This document shows, piece by piece, positions 20,891-31,237 of a stretch of 31,832 nt of DNA. Every line of letters begins with the position of its first letter. Within the stretch, counting starts at the first letter, position 1. Origin of the DNA: Echinostoma caproni (Eukaryota > Platyhelminthes > Trematoda > Plagiorchiida > Echinostomatidae); NCBI GenBank assembly GCA_900618425.1, contig UZAN01040157.1:1-31832 (forward strand), read 5' to 3'. The notes under the pieces are model-generated. The model ran no database searches and was not told the origin of the DNA. It saw nothing but the letters and a program-made list of their open reading frames with translations. A program made the position numbers and the translations under genes.

Positions 20891-21960
20891 AGTCAAATGC
20901 AATCAAGAAGTGGCTTTGATTCAATCCATAAGGGATCAGCACTCAGCTACTATACAAGAACTCTTCTGTGGAAATCGCATGGTAAAAAGTGGTTGATGAT
21001 ACGTTACATATACTAACATATAGGATAAGTTTAGCAAAGATTTGTTTAAGGGTCCCAATGACAAGATCAGTGTTGATAAGAAACCGTGCCAAGTACTGTA
21101 TTCCGGAAGACTTGTATGTTGTGGTGCGTGCTGCTACATGCTTATACATAGATCGAGTGCTAGATGTGGAGATACATTGACTAAGGTGCCGGTACAGTGG
21201 ATGATGTGGGTCAATTAGTATTCTGGTGGAAAGTTTCTGGCAAGCCCTAAGGTGCTGTGAAATAATAAACTGCACAACATACTCTTCAGATATGCCGCCG
21301 TATCGACATACATGTTTGATGGATCTGTGTATGAGTTTGAAGTCTTTGATAAAAAGTCTGGGGATGCATAAAGCCAGCGGGGAAGGATACAAGAGAAAAC
21401 AAAACCCTTTATTATGTAAGTTGGGGTAGATAGTATTTTCAAATGAATAATGTAAAAGTTGAGTTTTCTGACTTTTTGAAATGTCTCGATGACATGAGGA
21501 GACCAAGAAAGATTGCGGGAAATGGTGATTTCAAGATATTTGATGGAGCATGCTCTGGAAACTTGTTCACCATTGATAATGACATGTTGACAAGAGTTCA
21601 TCACATCACTATATTGATCACCCNTAAAAGTTGAGTTTTCTGACTTTTTGAAATGTCTCGATGACATGAGGAGATCAAGAAAGATTGCAGGAAATGGTGA
21701 CTTCAAGATATTTGATGGAGCATGCTCTGGAAACTTATTCACCATTGATAATGACATGTTGACAAGAGTTCATCACATCACTATATTGATCACCCCTCAG
21801 TAGAGAAAATATGACATCATTACACTTGGAAGGATTCAGTCTAAGATTGTGACATGAAGACCAGTCGGTGAGCAGTGAAATACTCCGAAAACGTTTGGGG
21901 TCCTCGGAGGAATTCGAAAACTTCATCGTCATCATCATCATCTATGTATCTTATGTCGTG
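20891..21960 (-). pseudogene. non-LTR retrotransposon, RT C-terminal region, with internal duplication
   Basis: From the 5' side the - strand reads LTDWSSCHNLRLNPSKCNDV (21870-21800; family 'L..W.....L.lNp.Kc..v.f'), then an ACSIKYLEITISRNLSWSPH block (21560-21500; family 'v.yLGv.is..L.W..Hi'), SCILPRWLYASP, and a long tail with RSIKHVCRYGGISEEYV and STRSMYKHVAARTTTYKSS ending at 20943. Two overlapping frames mean at least one frameshift near 21330-21350. A 171-bp segment is present twice around the N at 21624. The RT catalytic half is absent. At the truncation point (21921-21942) a short GAT array replaces the expected Y/F-A-D-D region. Confidence 0.7.
21453..21795. repeat. 171-bp direct tandem duplication joined by a single N
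   Basis: Bases 21453-21623 recur at 21625-21795 with four transitions seen by eye. The only base between them is the N at 21624. The duplicated segment is LINE sequence and its duplication has no counterpart in related elements I know. This is the signature of two overlapping contig ends or haplotypes joined without merging. Confidence 0.85.
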
Positions 21961-22931
21961 GAAAATTTGGAGCACAAAATAAGACAAAATATACTCTTTT
22001 GCGTTGCTATGCATGTATCACTCGCGTAAGATGTCGTATTGTATTGGCGTACGTGTGCAAACGTGTGTGTGTGTAGGCGGGACAGACATACAGACTGAAT
22101 ACACAGACGCACATCTTATGGAGTACCAACTCAGCTCGTTGGATTGCTAAGTTTGATGAAACCGTCAGGGATTTAATTCGACTTCCAAGTTTCCATAGGT
22201 TTTCGCTTTCGATCTGTAACAATGGTGAGTTTTTTTCCCTTCGAACCACGAATTTATTCGCGGATAACCCGACTGTAATGATGCACGTGGTGAGCCAGGC
22301 ATTGAAGACATAATATCAACCAATCGTTTGATCTCTCTGCTTGAAACTTCATATTTCTTTTATGATGTCCTGGATTTTGTCAAATCTAAACAATAGCATC
22401 TACCATCCTCGGTAAGGCAATCAGTACACAAATTCACATTGATTTTGAAACTGCGTCTCATTATTATTGTCTTACTCGATTATGTCATTTCTACTCAACA
22501 TATAAAATCGTCATTTGTCCTGAATTCAAAACATCTAACTAAGCATCAGTTGTAAAAGTTGAATTTAAAAAAGGGAAAATATTTGTTCAGAACAAAATTG
22601 TGCGAGAATCGACAAAGGGAATTGTCATCAGTCGATACGTGAACCACACATTTTCGGGGTCAGAGACTGTAACCAATATTCATTAGCTTCCCGATTATCA
22701 CAGCCATGCGGGATTTGATTCGATTGTATGGTGAATATTTTCGACCAACCAGTATGCTTGTGTCCTATCCATGAGGCCTCAGAATCAACCCGCAGTTCGG
22801 TCGATAGATTCGCACTGCTAATGAGACCAGACCAGATGGGCACAACTATCCAGTGCTTCCCAGACTTTCAAATAACGCTTCAGTTGCTCTTTACACGACA
22901 AAACTTACTATGGTAATTAGGCATTTTTCAC
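21961..22931. other. no recognisable feature
   Basis: Contains a short GT run (22056-22074) and two loosely similar stretches, 'cgtcagggatttaattcga' near 22165 and 'catgcgggatttgattcga' near 22707. These may be remnants of one repeat, but I cannot classify them. A donor-like ATG|GTGAGT stands at 22225. Confidence 0.35.
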
Positions 22932-23462
22932 ATTATTCGTGCTTGGTTTGCATTTGCTAACTTGAGACATCTGTGGCGCCGTTGCGCCGTTGCTGCTGTT
23001 TGTGAACGATCGAGTATATATGCTGCAGCAGTTCAGCCAGTGCTGCTTTACGGTGCAGAGACTTGGTCATTACGGGAACAGGATAAAAATAGGTTGTCGG
23101 TGTTCGGACACCGCATTGCGCGAGTTTGGTGGGGTAACCGGACTAGTAATGCTGAGGATAGGTGTAAAGTTTTAGGTTATTGCGGTCGTCCACTGGAGCA
23201 AGCAGTCGATCTTCATAGATTACGTTGATTGGGACATGTGCTACGCATGCCACCAGATAGGTTATCACAGCAAGCGATGTTTGCCGGGGCAGATTGTGGT
23301 TTATAAAAGACCAAGGGCGGTCAAACGAGAACCTGGCAAGAGAGTATGCAAGCCCTAACCACGGGACTGGGTCACATGAGGTCCCGTTGGGCTCCCTGAC
23401 TGGGAACCCCGAGATGATGGTCACCGATTGTTAGAGACACCGAGCGATATGACTGGGTGTCA
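22932..23462 (+). pseudogene. RTE-type non-LTR retrotransposon, C-terminal fragment
   Basis: One frame covers the segment with a few stops. It reads RAWFAFANLRHLWRR, SIYAAAVQPVLLYGAETWSL, RLSVFGHRIARVWWGNRTSN and DLHRLR, then after a TGA at 23227 LGHVLRMPPDRLSQQAMFAG and, after a TAA, GGQTRTWQESMQALTTGL. These are the ordered blocks of the RTE ORF C-terminus ('RHLWRRrd', 'R.vLLYG.EtW', 'LRWlGHvLRMp..Rl', 'GGQt.TW...m'). It is less degraded than the 4.7-kb relic because the frame is kept. The catalytic RT and endonuclease are missing. Confidence 0.8.
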
Positions 23463-25065
23463 CAAACAGGGGCACTCATGAATCTACTCGTTATTCTTGT
23501 CATATCAGTCTCTATAGATTCACAATCTTCCGCTTGAATTGGCTCTCAACATTCTAATCTTCATTCTGTTGTTTTATCCAAATAGACAGCCAAAAGACAG
23601 CAACCAAAACCGGCTCAAGAAAGTGCATGGTTGTAAGAACTGAAATGAAATTATTCGGGCTAATCCCTTCAACGTTACTTGTGAGCATTACATTCTTGTG
23701 AAGCGTATAAGTAAGTGGTATGTAAGACGAAATAGTCCCAACAAAGATGAAACAATTTTGTTTTGCTATTCATCGGCCGTCACACATTTCGAGTGCACAA
23801 AAGAATACACGGGCACTTTGAGGAACCCACGTGCTATCAAGCAAGGTTTGCGTTTTCCTTCCAGTCCTTTGCGACTGTTGTACAAATAGTTATTCAGTAA
23901 ATTCTCTTGTTCTCTCGGTTCAAATTACTCATCTACGACACACATTTACAATGGTATAAACTTACGTTTAGTACTTACTGAGCATTAGTTCATGTTGACT
24001 TCCGGAACAACGAAGATTAAACACTCAGATTGTCAGCAGTATTTTTGAGTGGCTAGGAAGTAATTAACCCACCGGAATTAGGAACAATATAAACTTCCAA
24101 AAATTTGCTTATGCACACATAGATAGTTCCACCGGCAGTGAAGTAGATTCTCGGGGGTATGCAAATCTTTCGGCTAGTTAGATAAATTGAAAAAAGAAAA
24201 GTTGTCGTGGGCTGTAATCTGTTGAAGCATGTTGAAACACGCATACTGACGGAACATATTTCATCACGGTGCCTCTGAGAGATGATGATGATACGCCATT
24301 TGGTAATGTTCCAGTGTAAGGTTTGATTGACTATAGATAAAGTTCCAGACGAGGTTGGCTATTAAAATGTCTGTTGATCAGCTTGACCGACGGATGGATC
24401 AAGGTTTATGCATAAGAAAAGAACATTTTTTCTTGGATTAGCCGCACTAAGATTTATGCCCCATACCAGATGTGAATTCATATGAATCAATACATGAATG
24501 GTCAATATGACAGAAAGCTTAACTAGTTCATACATAACACCGATTGTTTTGTAGTTTATTTACAAGGAATCAATATTCTGGTTCTAGCCGAGCTTGATTG
24601 ATAAATTAAACGTTTTTTGTCTCCGACTGGGGTGGAATGGGTGACGTAATCATTTGCGCGATTTGAATGAAATAAGAAAGGCAAATCGGTTTTGATCAGT
24701 AGGAACGAGCCCATCAACAACGACCTTGGAAGAAAATCGATAAACTAACAGTGGATCTGCTTCGTTTGCTGATCATATGGATGAATGAAACGTCAACAGA
24801 TTCACTCTAATCTATGTAGCTGTTAATTAATTACAGATAAAAATAACCCACTAAACTTCATGTTTGGTGTCTGATGATGATAGCCATGATAGCTATTTAT
24901 TCCAGGCTACTCGGAGCCAAAACGTTGTACTGCTTTAGGATTTAGCTTTGTTTTAACGTGAAATGGAATAGTTCAATTTTTTAATTATTACTTTTTATCT
25001 ATAGGGGTTTTACTAGTACACCCGGTTGAAGGTTTCCAATCCGACTGCAAATGACTTCCGTTGAG
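23463..25065. other. mostly unassigned; one weak candidate exon
   Basis: At 23586-23680 a good acceptor (TGTTTTATCCAAATAG) and a donor (GTGAGC at 23681) bracket an open frame containing SQKTATKTGSRKCMVV. It starts in phase 1 like the other + strand candidates, but nothing links it to them. The rest, A/T-rich, shows no repeat or gene signal. Confidence 0.3.
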
Positions 25066-25334
25066 TGCTGCATTGTTCCGTACAAATCCGATTTTCCATG
25101 GTATATAATAATGCTCTACCACTTGTAAACGACAACTATCTGTACAAGCCACTCACCTCGTACCAATCTGTGATCCAGTTGCATTCCAAAAATTCAAACA
25201 AAGACGAAAATCATGCACAAAAATGTTTGTCGCCCATGCGATGCATGTATGCCAAAAGCCATATTTATGAGGTTGGGAATCATCGATCACGAGAGACCGC
25301 ATTCACACTCCCGGGCAAGCGCAAACAGAGTCAC
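25066..25334 (+). CDS. candidate exon of an unidentified protein
   Basis: An open frame of about 90 codons ends at a strong donor (AGTCAC|GTGAGT at 25335). It contains an ATG at about 25098 starting MVYNNALPLVNDNYLYKPLT, then SKNSNKDENHAQKCLSPMRC and KSHIYEVGNHRSRETAF. The frame closes upstream with a TGA at 25062, so it may be a first coding exon starting at that ATG, or an internal exon using the weak acceptor TTGAG at 25065. No domain is recognised and no partner exon was found. Confidence 0.3.
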
Positions 25335-25340
25335 GTGAGT

Positions 25341-26061
25341 GATGTCAATCCGTTCACGTGATTATCCCCAAACAGTTTAAATTGGAAGTATATTGTGTTG
25401 CTTGATAATAGGAGGTGTGAATTTGAAAGGCACCAGGTGCATAAAACTACATCAGTAGCATTTGAGAAATAAAATGACAGACACTCACCATTACTGAACC
25501 ATACAATCGCACACACTTCCTGTACAGTGTCCGGGAACCAATCGTGCTTCAGAAATACCAGTACCAGTTTTCAGTACAGTTTGTGTTGTGTGTGTGTGTT
25601 GTAGCCGGTTTACACAGTAAGCGTGGCTAAGTTATATCTGTTTGGTCAATGTGAGAATGACATGCACAAATGGTAGATGCATCAAACTTAGCCCGATACT
25701 CTTACTATCTTGTTCCTGTGTTGTTTCAATGGAACTCTACGTATACCGATTTGGCTTAATCACAAGCCATGTTCACTGATGTTTTTTTTTAACGAGTATA
25801 TCGAATCTTATTACGACCTCAGGTCACCGTTCTTTCATTCGGTCACTAACTCGTGCATCATGCCTCGCGAACGAGCATACCAATAACAACGCATGGGGCC
25901 CTTTTGGCAACGCGTTCACTATGCGAAACTATGATCTTTCAATACTGATTTGAGAAACTAGCACTTTGATTTTAGGAAGAAACATCGCGGTTGAATCCAC
26001 GTCCGTTCGGCTTACGGCTCATTGGTCAATTGATCCCCGGGTGTTTTCTGACCCCTGTTAT
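25341..26061. other. no recognisable feature
   Basis: Only a short TG run (25585-25599) and short chance ORFs. Confidence 0.4.
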
Positions 26062-26256
26062 ACAGTGCAATCGCTTCATCGTTTCGCATTGTTTTGTCCC
26101 TCCCACCCGTGACCTTAAACAAGTAAAATTCCCTCTGACCCCTCTGGTGTTGGGGTGAGGGAGTCCAAGTGCCCCAGATCGCGGAACATGATCCAATCAG
26201 ATCACAGAAAGATGAGAGGAACGAGACGATGTGAAACGATGGAGCAATCGCACTGT
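26062..26256 (-). mobile_element. MITE-like element with terminal inverted repeats
   Basis: A 28-bp left end starting ACAGTGCAATCGCTTCATCG and a right end whose complement starts ACAGTGCGATTGCTCCATCG agree at 24 of 28 positions. The interior encodes nothing convincing. Just outside both ends is TGTTA, as a possible short target duplication offset by one base. The interior is shared in the opposite orientation with 11205-11360. Size and structure fit a non-autonomous DNA transposon; the superfamily is not determined. Confidence 0.5.
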
Positions 26257-27189
26257 TGTTACTGTGGCAACCTTTGGCGATTTGGTTATCGTCGAGTGAC
26301 CGAGTGACCATGACCAGTTGTGTCCGAAACCATGCGTTTTATCTAGTCCGGTCTAACTTGACTGTCTTGCGTAAATTGCACGGCTTCATCAAATAGACGT
26401 GAGCCAACGAGCTCGAATACAGAAAGCGCGTGGGAAGGCAAGTGGTCAATCAGAGGGTGTATTGTTGTATTGTTGTTTTTGTCGTGTGCAACTTACAGTT
26501 AGTGGCTAAAATATCGAAAGGAAAAACCCGATCCGAATGTTCTACTTCGTCTCCATTATGTTTGATTCAGCCCGATCTTGTGCTTTTTTGTGACATGCTC
26601 TTCTTATCTGTATGTGGTATTAGTCCCACGACTTGAACAGGTCGAATTCGCATCCTACTACCTCATACAGAAGTAACTGGGAGGCGGTTTAAGTTAACAT
26701 TGCTGAGTACATGTAAATTTTGTTCTTCGTTGAGTGAACTATAGCAATGATTTTTTCTTAATCACGGTTATTTCATGGTTTAAAGCAGTGTTGGCATCTC
26801 TGACAAACCAGACGCGATTTTGGCACCATTAGGCACAAGTTCCCGGTAAAACTACACCTTCCGATTGAAAACCTTACTGCTTGAAGATTTTATTATTTTT
26901 TTTAATCTTTCATTGTTGAATCCGGGACTAATTTATTCCTGTCAGAAGATGATTACCACTGGAGATGAATCTTTTTGGTTCCATTGGTAGACCGGTAAGA
27001 ATTGTTCAATGTTTCTCATTCCGCTCAAGTTTCGTGGTTTTCTATTCGTTGTTATCGAATCGATTGTTGTTTACCGTGTCTAACTGGACCTCGATTTAGG
27101 CTCGAAATTGTCGTAATCACTTTGACAAGGAAACAAAACTAAGCATCATCATATTGTAAGGGTATATATACTGTAGTGGTTTTTGTATT
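26257..27189. other. no recognisable feature
   Basis: Includes a small tandem repeat (CGAGTGACCGAGTGACC at about 26292-26308). ORFs are short. Confidence 0.4.
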
Positions 27190-27641
27190 GGTAATAGTAC
27201 GCCCCGTGAACTCGGAATACGAATCACGCAATACGGATCGCAAAATATGAATCAAGGATTTGTAATCACGGATCGGATCACGTAAGCACTGGACCGCACT
27301 GGCATTCGCACGCAATATCCCACGTAACTGAGACGCGAGGGAAGTAGTAGTTTGTTTATAAAAAGGAGTAAGGGGGATTAAATAATTTGTATAAAACAAA
27401 CTCATTGGTCATCCGGTCGTCTGCAATCGCATTCTAGTATATCTGCCATCTTTCTGTTTCTATCTGGACCGCACCGGTTCGCGTTGGCTGTTACGATCTA
27501 TCTGTGACATGCAGTCCAGAAGCTGTGACAGACATGCGCTTTGTTGACGTTACCCGTGAAGTTTGATTGATCACAGTTGTCCTAAAGCTGTAACGCGTCA
27601 CTCCAGGGTGTGCGTCATCTCGTAGGCCCGGATCACCACAG
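27190..27641 (-). mobile_element. Family A retroposon, copy 5
   Basis: Matches the family throughout: 'gaactcggaatacgaatcac', 'cacgtaactgagacgcgagg', 'gaagtttgattgatcaca' and, at the constant sense 5' end, the complement of GTGGTGATCCGGGCCTACGAG (about 27621-27640). It retains both ends but no obvious flanking duplication. Confidence 0.7.
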
Positions 27642-27818
27642 TTATCTACGGTGTGCGATCGTTAGCANACACATCCGTTTCATGCGATGAGTTCAGCGTC
27701 CAAATCGCGGGCGAAGTGATGTACATGCCATACAGATGGGCTCTGATCAGAGTGGAACTCCATTCCGACACTTTCCGAGTTTTTATTTGACCGAGAGAAT
27801 TGAGAGGTAAATTACATA

Positions 27819-28100
27819 TCTGAACCGCTAATCAGTCTGTTCCAGCGAGTGTTCGACCAAGCAACACTTCCAGANAGGAGTTATTTCGAACATATACAAA
27901 CGTGTTTGTCATAGTGACCCCACTAACTGCCGATCTGTAACCCTGCTTCCGGTGTTATCGAAAGTCACGGATTCAGTTGTGACAGATTCTCTGATGGAAC
28001 ATCTCGAACGATACAACATTCTTTGGACAGCTCAACACGGGTTCAAGCAAAAGCGATCCTACTCCACCAACCCACTTCTTGTTTGAGATGAATGGACCAG
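27819..28100 (+). pseudogene. CR1/jockey-like RT, N-terminal fragment
   Basis: The frame from 27819 reads SEPLISLFQRVFDQATLP ('LF..s...g.lP.' of the family), then shifts by about one base near 27890 into SVTLLPVLSKVTDSVV, LMEHLERYNILWTAQHGF and RSYSTNPLLV before a stop at 28084. These correspond to the 'NyRPvSLlpvlsKv.E.v....l..hl....l...QhGFr..rSc.t.ll' region that precedes RT motif A. An ambiguous base sits at 27876. Motif A onward is absent because unrelated sequence begins at about 28100. The strand is opposite to the RT fragment at 28490-28915, so the two are separate insertions. Confidence 0.7.
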
Positions 28101-28195
28101 AATAGTCGTACACGTCAGAATGCCGCTAACAAAACTCTGTTTTGAGGTGTCGAACCAACTCGTAAATGCGGCCCAGGACAGACGCTCATAAAGCA

Positions 28196-28239
28196 CCGCG
28201 AACATTCAGGTGTGGACTTCACGGCCTTAGCCCTGAGCT
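28196..28239 (-). repeat. inverted partial copy of the SINE tRNA-like head
   Basis: The complement of these 44 bases starts AGCTCAGGGCTAAGGC and ends CCTGAATGTTCGCGG; it aligns at about three quarters of positions with 28299-28342 of the downstream SINE. The B-box that should follow is absent. It is either a degenerate second SINE in opposite orientation or part of an inverted duplication with a 59-base spacer. Confidence 0.5.
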
Positions 28240-28297
28240 GAGTCTGATACTCCAAATTGATTGAACCATTCGCACAAGAAGACAACCGTCGACCGTG

Positions 28298-28313
28298 TAG
28301 CTCAGGGGTAGGG
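28298..28313 (+). promoter_or_regulatory. pol III A-box of the SINE
   Basis: TAGCTCAGGGGTAGGG matches the tRNA D-arm A-box consensus (TRGYNNARNNG) closely. Confidence 0.7.
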
Positions 28314-28340
28314 GTTTGAAGTTCCAACCTGAATGTTTAC

Positions 28341-28351
28341 GGTTCGAGTCC
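28341..28351 (+). promoter_or_regulatory. pol III B-box of the SINE
   Basis: GGTTCGAGTCC matches the consensus GGTTCGANTCC exactly, 27 bases after the A-box, within the normal spacing. Confidence 0.75.
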
Positions 28352-28373
28352 TGACAGGGATACAAATATAACA

Positions 28374-28416
28374 CCCTGCTGACGAGTTCCAAACAGAACG
28401 AAACAGCTGTCCAGAG
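28374..28416 (+). ncRNA. minimal type I hammerhead ribozyme
   Basis: All conserved parts occur in order. The 5' strand of stem I is CCCTG (28374-28378). The core CTGACGA (28379-28385) fits CUGANGA, where the fifth base is free. Stem II is four perfect pairs, GTTC/GAAC, around a six-base loop CAAACA (28386-28399). Then come GAAA (28400-28403), a very short palindromic stem III CAGCTG (28404-28409) and the cleavage dinucleotide TC (28410-28411). Stem I closes with CAGAG (28412-28416), four of five pairs with one C/A mismatch. Predicted self-cleavage is after C28411. The short stem III is the form known from retroposon-associated hammerheads, which often work as dimers. Activity is inferred from structure. 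Confidence 0.8.
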
Positions 28417-28489
28417 CTCTTTGTCGGTTATCACCAACATTTCCAGTAAATTTAAGGCGCACATGATACTTCTGTTGGTGAGAATTGAA

Positions 28490-28915
28490 TCTGGACATTG
28501 TCAGAGGGAGATGGGGTACGGTTTAGAGTAAAAACACATTCAGGGAATTTTTCAGGATTAAGATTAAGACCAGATGAAGTGGAATACGAAACTAGGTGGG
28601 ACAAGTTTGTGTTATATTCAGTTCCGATTGGTTAGATACGGAAACAGAAATGATGATATCATCAGCATACTTAAAATATCGAAAAGGGGGAGTAATAGGT
28701 ACGTCACTGGTATAAGTCGGAAAAAGATAGGGTGATAGGATAACACCTTGAAGTAGACCTATTGAATGATGCGGTTGACTGTCTTCTTCCTAATTTAACA
28801 TACTGATATCTTTGTGAAAAGTAATCAGTAAGCGATTGAAGAAAAGAAGCTTGACAGCCAAACGATTGGAGCTTGTTAATTAAAAGAGAACGGGGCACCG
28901 AGTGAAAAACGGAAG
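28490..28915 (-). pseudogene. non-LTR RT fragment with intact YADD box
   Basis: The - strand reads SVPRSLLINKLQSFGC, SLTDYFSQRYQYVKLG and a degenerate SGV-type block (28910-28710), then YFKYADDIIISVSV (YADD at 28658-28669). After a frameshift it continues SSGLNLNPEKFPECVF and NRTPSPSDNVQIQF down to about 28490. These are the segments after motif A, motif C and the following 'gL.lNp.K' region of the palm. Motif C is intact, but frameshifts and truncation at both ends leave a non-functional piece. It resembles the LINE at 20.9-21.9 kb in the 'lNp.K' region, so may belong to the same lineage. Confidence 0.75.
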
Positions 28916-31237
28916 ATCAGTCAAGAAGTGCACAGTGCACATATTTGGCGTTTTCGTTGCTTAGGTTGGATATTACACAGCCAGTTTCCGCCTATCACCG
29001 TCTAGATCGTACTAAACGGGTCTGATTGAATATGCTGACAAGCATGTCATCGTCATGTGACGATGTATGTGCAGGATCTGCACAGAATAGAGTAATGGAT
29101 GAATGTGTTACGCATTTTATGTGAGTATTTGGTGAAGGATGATCATTGGCGATCAAAAACTGAAACCTGACACTTTGAGTATGAAACTTCTGACTAAGGC
29201 TCCCCCCCCCCCACACACACCTGATACTCTTCACATCAGATATTCGATAGCTGGGAAGCTGAGAACCGACACGAATTGATTTAACATCGATATAAACAGC
29301 ACCCATCGTGAATCTACTTGCTATTTGCTCACATATTTACATATATACATATTCATTTTTATTTTGAAATTGATCTTGGCTTGCAACTCAGATTCACCCC
29401 TTCCTCCTTGATCGACAGGAAGAAAAGGTGGTCAAAACTGAGCAACTCAGATAGTCGTTCGGCACAAATGGTACCGAGTAGAAAATCTTAAGTTAAATTT
29501 ACTGCATATAGTTCAGATATGCCGTTGAGCAATACCTTGCTGGTATCATGATGCACTTTGCGTCAGCCACATTCTGTCACAATAACAAACTTATGGCGAA
29601 CTTACCGAGTTGCCGGTTTATTAACCCGGAGTTTTCACTGTAAAAATGCGAAAACTATGAGCAGCGATAAAATTTTCCGAAACAGTTTTAGGTTCAACAA
29701 ACATTGACATAGACCTACATGTGAATTGATCAATGTTTCTTTTGTAATCCATTTATTTACCCATGTGTTTGTTAGCATAGCTGTTTGTACGCACGCACAA
29801 TAGATCATCATAAAATTAAGTATTGATCTTTTTAACAACTTGGTAAAATTCCTTTTGTACTTGCTTGCTCCCCCTTCCTTTGACTTGAATTGTGAAAAAA
29901 AGTATGCAGTTTTCGGATCAAATGAAATGCTATATTGACTCCGAGCTATGCATGATTCGTGTTTTGTACAACAGTTTAGTAAACTCTTATGAAAAATGAA
30001 AACCAAATGTAAACATGTGAATGAATGGGAATCCTAAATAGTTGACTTTGAAACTGTGAACGATAATCACCAGATTCTGTCACTATTCCAGCACTAACCA
30101 CGATACTAACTAGCCCTGATACTTGCTTGATGGAGGGTAGGTTAGAGCAAATAGTACGGGTAGAGCAAAAACATGTCCAAAAGCCCGAGTTGTACGCCCA
30201 AACTATTGCAATCGACGGCATCAGACCCGGACAGATTTCAAATGATTCATAATCGTGCCTGCACAAATCATCAGACCTCTTGAACAAACGTCTGACGCGT
30301 GCAGTGAAGCGGATCTAAAACGCAGCTCAATTATCATGTGTGTGTTTTCACAGGCTCGCCCATCATCCGAACTAGCCACAAAGATAGGTTACCCACGTTG
30401 GTCACTTCTATGGTTATCTACTCTTTCCAGTGCGTCCGTAATGCAACGTGCATTGACCGCACAGCGAGGCAACTATCCCAACGGATTGGTTAACACAAGA
30501 AGGAACAGGAAGCATAGGAAGCGCCTTCCTTGGTCATCTAGTGGATACAGGCCATCAAATTAGACCAGAATCCGCTTTCAGTGTGATCTATAGTGTGTCC
30601 CCAACCCGTCTAAAGCGTGGCAGTTACACGCACTAGCCACCGCGGATGCGATAAGCATTCGCCTATTTGCACCAGAACTATGTGCACAACAGTGACTGGT
30701 TCAAGCTCTCCACTTACCCTAGCCCCAAATTGATCATCAACATCACCACCACCGCCACCACCACCACCAACACTCCAATCATAATCAGTCTCACCCGAAC
30801 ACAGACACACAAGGCTTACCCAACCCGTCCCCCTCTCCCCATACCAAATGACCTTTCGACGCAGCGTGAAAATGTGTCCCCATTGAAAACAAACCCTTAT
30901 ATTTATAATCTGTACAGGTACGATTATGAATGATTCGAAAACAGTTGTTCGCCTTCGGATTTGTGTTCTAACAGGAGAGATTTGTTGAATATCGCGACAC
31001 CATTTCCTTGTCAAGATTTTACCAATCTGAGTTCGAGGATGAATCTCACTGGGGGTTCATAGCTCAAAACCTGTTGATTCTCCTCAATAACTCACTACTC
31101 ATTCAGTCGTCGGGCATAGAAGCGACTTTTGGTCTGTGCGGGATGGCGAACTCCGCATTTGTTGGTCGTTAATGATTGACTGTTGATCTGAGTTACCGAC
31201 GAAGGTGGTACTGATGAATGCGGCTTAAAACCGTGTT
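28916..31237. other. no gene recognised; simple repeats
   Basis: Contains a poly(C)/(CA)n tract at 29202-29220 and a CAC-rich array at 30737-30770. ORFs of 100-134 codons (29635-30006, 29976-30287, 30255-30563, 30610-31014) have no recognised motif, and the last is partly made by the CAC array. A perfect palindrome GTGCACAGTGCAC-like pair lies near 28928-28940. Confidence 0.4.

Larger units (their letters stand above)
28290..28475 (+). mobile_element. tRNA-related SINE with hammerhead ribozyme (Sm-alpha-like)
   Basis: A tRNA-like head with pol III boxes (28298-28313 and 28341-28351) is followed about 20 bases later by a hammerhead ribozyme (28374-28416) and a 3' part containing TCACCAACATTTCCAG. 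The same arrangement, a tRNA-like promoter and then a hammerhead in a short non-coding retroposon, is known for the Sm-alpha family of schistosomes. The tRNA portion does not pair into a proper T-arm and so is not a functional tRNA. It sits between two RT fragments of opposite orientation. The exact ends and target duplication are not visible. Confidence 0.7.

Noticed and set aside
28294..28365. Functional tRNA gene
   Set aside because: A and B boxes are good, but the T-arm and acceptor stems do not pair and a ribozyme follows; it is a SINE head.
30610..31014. 134-codon - strand ORF with a glycine run
   Set aside because: The glycine run comes from the CAC array, and the rest matches nothing and has no splice or promoter context.
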